This document shows positions 1 through 64,000 of a stretch of DNA of 64,000 bases, one piece after another. Positions within the stretch are counted from its first letter, which is position 1. Every line of letters begins with the position of its first letter. The stretch covers positions 4,838,501 through 4,902,500 of the forward strand of contig NC_085128.1 in NCBI RefSeq assembly GCF_030269925.1, given 5' to 3'. A program made the position numbers and the translations under genes. The stretch comes from Bombyx mori. Its lineage: Eukaryota; Arthropoda; Insecta; Lepidoptera; Bombycidae. The notes under the pieces were generated by a model. It ran no database searches, had not been told where the DNA came from, and worked only from the letters and a program-made list of their open reading frames with translations.

Positions 1-171
1 TTTCGGGTACAAAAAAATTTTAATCTAACAAAAATATTTCGCCGGTTTTATCGGTGCTCAAACATACTTATTATTTTTGCTATTAATGTGATGTTAATCA
101 AGAATCTGACTTCAGCTGTCACTTAAGTGTAATTATTAAAATATAAATATTTCTTTTCATAGTTGTTTTAT

Positions 172-350
172 TTCTAGCCCACTGAGTTTCTCGCCGAATT
201 TTCTCGGTAGGTCGCGATTAAAAACTAGTGGTAGATTCTGCGAAGCACTGCTCAAGTGCTGGGGTTAGTGTTAGCAAATTGTCTCATGCTGAGCTCGTGA
301 GCTCACCTTCCCGTCCGGGCGTAGCTAGAATAGCCCCTTAAGCTACAAGT
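172..350 (-). mobile_element. Degenerate BMC1 LINE 3' fragment
   Basis: Carries the inverted form of the shared BMC1 tail (CCCACTGAGTTTCTCGCC, TGCGAAGCACTGCT, GTGAGCTCACC), so the LINE sense strand is here the + strand if the tail near 25.1 kb is taken as minus. Diverged; no target duplication seen. Strand is given only as the relative orientation of a tail without ORFs. Confidence 0.6.
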
Positions 351-455
351 TAATAGACGAAAGAAAGTTTTACTTCTAATAATACATAAACTAATATGAA
401 AAGCCATATTAATATCTATTTTCGAAGATTCAGCCAAGTACAATCGGCCGCCTAC

Positions 456-945
456 AAGTTTTTTTTTCCTACCTAAGCTGAAAGCCTTGAGAGAGGCTAT
501 ATCAGCGTAGCCTTAACTAGTAAGTGAGCTCACGGGGCTCAAACCTGACGATGTTGCTAACACGAACCCTAGCAAGAGCCGTGCTTCGCAGAATTTACCG
601 CCGGATCGGAAACGCGACCCACTGAGATGATCCGGCGAGAAACTCAGTGGGCTGTGTCTGAGGGTTAATATACTCGTCGAGCCCTTCGTCGCAAGCGACG
701 GATTCAATAAGAACGACGACCGGCGCTTGAGGTACCTGGAAACACTGTTAGTGGATCGGGAGGATCCGAAATGACGTGTTTTGGGCAACGTCAATTGTGT
801 ACCATTCTGTCCGCAGCATCGGGAATGTAGTTACCGGCGGCCACGATGAGAGAGTTCTCGTGTCGTGCCGCTTTATCGAAGTGGCGCATCCATGCCGACT
901 GAAGATACTTACTAATGGACTCTAAATCCAGGTCGTCATGGAGGT
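456..945 (-). mobile_element. 5'-truncated BMC1 LINE
   Basis: Poly-T then CCTACCTAAGCTGA, the BMC1 3' UTR, and the last part of ORF2 (residues matching DLHDDLDLESISKYLQ). Flanked by the 10-base target duplication GGCCGCCTAC at 446-455 and 946-955, so it is a complete insertion event of about 490 bp. The ORF2 remnant is broken and not functional. Confidence 0.85.
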
Positions 946-1295
946 GGCCGCCTACCTGGGCAGCAGCTTTCTTAATAACACGTTTAAACGGTATTCCGGT
1001 CATAAACATTTTGACAGCTTATTTTATTTCTTTTTTCTTATAAAATAATTTCTTAAAGTTTAAGTTATTTAGGAATTTTGTTAAAATATTATATTATATG
1101 CAAAATACTCCTTTAAAATGGGATACATACATTTTCTTTGCATGTCCATTAGGCAAAACAAAGATAATGATAATGTTGCCAAAATTGTCAGTTGTCAGTT
1201 TCCAGTTGTGATTGCTGTCGCATAGATTATACACTTAATATATTTGAGATAGATGCGCAACTCTCATTTTTATTTTTGCTTTAGTTAGAGCCCGG

Positions 1296-1317
1296 GACAG
1301 CAGGCGTCGCTGCTGTC
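1296..1317. repeat. Short perfect hairpin
   Basis: GACAGCAG and CTGCTGTC, 8-bp arms around a 6-base loop, in otherwise anonymous DNA. Confidence 0.5.
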
Positions 1318-1383
1318 GATTATTAGTCTCCCTACCCCCCACCAGGTGGCTTTTTTAGTAATTTTAATATTTTTTATAATTAA

Positions 1384-1506
1384 CTCTCTTTATGAAAAAA
1401 TCTTATCGTTTAGAATCGCTGAAATTCCCGGTAGTACTTATGAAATATTAAAGAACGTTTGATTGTGTTCAGCATTCTAATCGATAAGACCTTTTCATAC
1501 AGAGAG
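1384..1506. repeat. Imperfect foldback element, 33-bp arms
   Basis: Arms 1384-1416 and 1474-1506 pair with about four mismatches around a 57-base loop; arm ends are CTCTCT and AGAGAG. It may be a tiny MITE or a hairpin transcript. No clear target duplication. The rest of 1010-4064 is AT-rich with nothing else I can identify apart from weak SINE-like traces near 2480-2585 and 3290-3390. Confidence 0.55.
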
Positions 1507-4072
1507 AAAACAGTTTTTTTAAATAAAAAGCTGTAATTCTCTGTAAGCTATTTAATTTCCCTATATTAAAAAACAATTTACTGTTAAAAGATAGTATGAA
1601 CGTACAATTGTATAAAATTTCGAATAACAATAACTCCTCTAGATTAATCCTACTAGAGTACTTAATAACATTAAATCGAAAGTTATCTAAAAGTTAATTA
1701 AGTCTAGATAATCAAATCATTCAATGTCACTTAAGTCATTTGTGCGAAATATAAACATGTCAGCTTTCCATTACAAACATAGTAGACAATTTGAATTAAA
1801 TTTAATAAATTTGTTTCTTAACTATAGCAGTTCTTGCTTAAAGTTGATCCTGACAGATCATGACCTTGTATGAAAATATTACATCTATAAACACTACCTA
1901 TGCTTCGTCATACAATAATTGTCATTTATACTAGCATTGTAGAGATAATACACACACTAAAGTGAATACTAAATTATTCTTAGCATTCTTATAAACATTT
2001 AGAAATTTAAGAAACGATTAACCCACAATCATGTTCATAACATGTGACATTTTGTTCTGCACAAACGTTTTATTACATGATTTGAAAAACAAAAAATGTT
2101 TAAAAAATGTAATGATGATTTAAAGTACTCTTAAATATTGATAGTTTGTACTTAATGACGCTTATAGCAATCTTAGACATGATTACATTAGTTATACTTT
2201 TATTCCCTATCTAAATTATTTCTATTCTGACGTTTCTGATGCTTTAGCTTTGGTAATACTAGATGAAACAAACAGCAGATTGAAAGAAAATCATCTTAAA
2301 GTTAATTACATTCATTACAAACCATTAGTTTACATTTTGTTACAAAAGAAACTGGTGTTCGTTACATGCAAATGAATTATAAACATACACATGCAAACAT
2401 AAAATGTAAATTTATCTTTTAATCCAAATTAAATGTACACTAATATTACTATTCTAAATAATAGAAAGGGTTTCGAAAATTTTTATTGCACTCAACAGCA
2501 GACGAGCACGCAACCCGGCCCATGATAAGTGGTCACCAGTGCTTATAAACTTCAGCAGTGCCATAGGGGTTGCTGTCTATCACTTAAGTTTTAATAAATT
2601 ATTAATATACTCAGTCACAAGCATGTTGATTTCACATAATGAAAATGTAAGAAACATAATCATGTTTGGGCATTTTCATTTATATCTGCTCATACAGAAA
2701 ACACAACTTAGCAAATATATTCCACAGTTAATCTAAATAATTGCAAATAATGCTTTTAAAGACCGTTGACTTTTGATCATTAATTAAAATCATCTTCTCG
2801 TAGAATTTACAAAAGGTTATTTACAAAAATTTATATCAGTATTTTCATATATTATTAACTTACTAATTACAACTATTCAAACGTAATACTATAACTATAA
2901 GAACTAAACAACCTATTTTAAAACAAAATTGGCATCAATTTAGTTCTTATGAACTATTTCAATTATTAATTTATCAATTATAAACATATTTAAAAAAAAT
3001 TAAGATCCCTTGAGAGTTCACGTTCCTTGCTGAATCAGTTTCTCTTCTGAAACGGAGAAACAAAGTATCTTAAGTATGTAACAAATATTGAAAAAATACG
3101 ACCATGAAAAATTTAGTGTTAATGTAATCTTACTTACAAATTAATATATTACATAACACGTTCTGGTTCAAATATAGTGCATCAATCTTTTCATGTTTCA
3201 GACATTTTAGTGCTCCTTATAATTTTTCCATAAAATTTTGTCATTATCAAACCTTTGTCTACAAAAATAAAAACATTATTTTATATTGGGTAGAAGGATG
3301 AACGTGGTCACAGGCCACTTGGTGTAACTTAGTTATCAAACACCAGGAAACAAAACGTGAATGCCATCATCTAACTTTGGATGTGAGATCAATTGTGCTG
3401 TATTTTATTTAAACAGGAAAGCATGACTGATTGATCATTCCAAAAAACTAGTTCGGGCCCACTTGACAATAAGCATATAATACGCTGAGTTGCAAAACAT
3501 AAATACTTCCACCCACTCGAGACAATTTTATTATCTGAGGTGTGTGTGTGATAGTACGAGACTTAATACCGACTGTTTTGATCAAAACTTAACATATATG
3601 ATAGCTAAGCAGCAGAAATAGGAAGGACCATTAGTTGGTGCTAATTCATTTAATTATATTATGAATAATAATTCTGTTAGCAAATAATATACCGGGAAAA
3701 TAGTGTAAACTCACCGTTATCAAGGCATCCGAAATAGCATTTCATTTTCGATCTTCGAGGCATGCTGATTTTTAATAATAAACATTCTGTAAGAAATGAA
3801 AATAGTTACACAGGCTTACGAAACGCTAACGAAGAAAAAAGTATTGGAGCCAAGTTATGTCTAAAGAGAATTCAAAACAGAGTTTCTCAATGTCTAATCG
3901 TCTAATATTCTCATAAAGCTAAAAGTTGCTCTAAATTAATACTACAACGTAAAATAACTCACACCAAGACCAAAAAAAAACGATTTAAAAAATTAAATCG
4001 TTATGACATTTTGAAAACTTTTTTTTTTTTTTGAGATTGTTTTACGGCCCTGGAATTTTGAAAACTTCAAAG

Positions 4073-4986
4073 CAGTGTTTCCACTTACGTTTTTTTTAAC
4101 ACATTTTACCCTAGTTTCTTTTGAATTTACCCTAAAATTTCCTAGACAACTTTCATAAATCATTTATATAGAAAGCGTAAATAAAATACAGAAAATAAAC
4201 CACAGCATATAATTTAATGTAGGTATATATAATATAAACGCCCCCAGAAGATCATAGATCTATAGGATTAGAATTTTCAAGGAAGTCGACGCATTGCTTT
4301 TATATTCTTTTGCTGCACAACCTAACACTGTTCGGTTCTAAAATTGAGCAATTGTTTGCTGGCAAAGTTGGGAACTTTCTATGAAGCAAGCCGTTCAGGG
4401 TTTCATTAGAAAGCCTGTTTCTTTTGTCAGTTTTTTAATTTGAGAACACTGAATAATCTTTCCACCTCAGTCTTTGAAGAAGGAACTGCTAGCAAAAGTG
4501 AAATGACAATTACAAGGTTTTCGTAAATGAAATTACCATGATAATCTTTCATGGTACATGAAGTACCTGTATATTACAATACAAGTAAGTTCTGGTGACA
4601 TCAACGAAAATAAGTAAATAAAAATTTGGCGGATTATACTTATTGGGATTCTGGGGAATCCCTAAGAAAAAGCAGTGGCTTAATCAATGATTTACTTTAC
4701 TAGAGGGTTACTGTTGAATCAAACCTTTATAGTTTTTATACACAACTCTGTTTTATTCTTTTACTTGTCAACTCGACTTAATGTCATTCTCTCTCCATAA
4801 AATAAAATGTTCATTGTTTTACTTTAATTATCGTTTATTTTAAAATTCACAACAGTTACTAGTATAGGCTTTGCTTTTTACCCCGAAATATCCTAAATCC
4901 TGGTATTTTTTAAATTGTCTTTATCATCCAAAATATCAGCTATTTTTCCCTAAAAAAGGGAGAATTCCCTAAAAGTGGAAGCACTG
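4073..4986 (-). mobile_element. Fossil hAT DNA transposon with 8-bp target duplication
   Basis: Ends CAGTGTTTCCACTTA at left and, inverted, CAGTGCTTCCACTTT at right, the CAGTG-type hAT terminal repeats. The flanks are the perfect 8-bp duplication CTTCAAAG (4065-4072 and 4987-4994), as hAT elements make. Inside, on the - strand, a broken reading frame around 4430-4560 resembles the hAT C-terminal dimerisation domain (segment SSKTEVERLFSVLKLKN). The element is 914 bp, so most of the transposase is deleted. It ends 281 bp before the PAPSS start codon. Confidence 0.85.
4300..4560 (-). pseudogene. hAT transposase C-terminal remnant
   Basis: The - strand reading contains a run matching the hAT dimerisation signature (hydrophobic stretch, then TEVERLFSVL), followed by in-frame stops. 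Only the C-terminal region survives. Not functional. Confidence 0.7.
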
Positions 4987-4994
4987 CTTCAAAG

Positions 4995-5275
4995 TACGCT
5001 ACATTTTTTATTGAGTCAGAACTCATATCTGCCATCTAGTGAGTTTATTAGATCATTAATGCCTAAAAGTTACAAAAATGACGTCGCCACAGGAGTAAGA
5101 TGACGCTAGTTGTATGTTATTTTCCTTTGTATGGGAGTTGCACCCCCCTGTGCTGTCGGCATATCTGTCAAAGTACAAGTACTTAGATGTACCTAAACTT
5201 AATTTAAAATAAATTAACATAAGTGAAATTACTAGGTACATTAATAAATTCAATAACTTATAGTTAACATCAATT
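4995..5275 (+). promoter_or_regulatory. Probable PAPSS 5' flank / 5' UTR
   Basis: This is the non-repetitive stretch between the right target duplication of the hAT fossil and the start codon. It contains a CRE-like TGACGTCG at 5079-5086 and a second TGACG shortly after. I see no convincing TATA box, and the transcription start cannot be fixed from sequence. An in-frame TAG lies 15 bases before the ATG, which supports 5276 as the start unless a splice acceptor lies between them. Confidence 0.3.
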
Positions 5276-63991
<58,716 letters not shown>

Positions 63992-64000
63992 GTAACTTGG

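Overview
This is insect nuclear DNA, almost certainly from the silkworm Bombyx (mori or mandarina). The evidence is the many copies of the Bm1 SINE and the BMC1 (L1Bm-type) LINE, Lep1-like Helitrons, an RTE tail ending in (GAT)n, and AT-rich introns around GC-rich exons. No genuine tRNA or rRNA gene, CRISPR array or prokaryotic-style operon is present.

The only host gene I can recognise is on the + strand: bifunctional 3'-phosphoadenosine-5'-phosphosulfate synthase (PAPSS), an APS kinase fused to an ATP sulfurylase. I resolve 13 coding exons (5276-5326, then 43344-63991) that join in frame into about 592 residues. The protein runs off the right edge, with roughly the last 30 residues missing. 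Exons 2-5 carry the APS kinase half (P-loop [14 protein letters not shown]). Exons 6-13 carry the ATP sulfurylase half (HNGH, GRDPAG). Intron 1 is about 38 kb and holds nearly all the large transposons.

Layout: 1-5275 is upstream DNA with BMC1 fragments, a foldback hairpin and a decayed hAT transposon with an intact 8-bp target duplication just before exon 1. 5327-18568 is the first part of intron 1, with SINE/LINE debris and a possible alternative first exon near 10 kb. 18574-30506 is a BEL/Pao LTR retrotransposon (- strand, one open 1846-codon gag-pol) whose upstream LTR is split by a full-length BMC1 LINE (25089-30221). 31007-39748 is an unusually long (8.7 kb) Jockey-type LINE with two intact ORFs, inserted in a foldback MITE. 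39.8-43.3 kb holds more repeats, including an RTE tail. 43.3-64 kb is the exon-dense part of PAPSS, whose short introns are packed with Bm1, BMC1 tails, two oppositely oriented Lep1-like Helitrons, MITEs and a 501-bp hAT MITE.

The most interesting items are two partial duplications of PAPSS exon ends that carry spare 5' splice sites. The end of exon 9 is tandemly repeated in intron 9. The end of exon 12 is copied just behind the exon 8 donor and split by the hAT MITE. Next come the 8.7-kb Jockey-like element with its odd UTRs, and the datable nest Bm1 < BEL < BMC1. All coordinates and joins are from reading the sequence; no alignment or database search was run.
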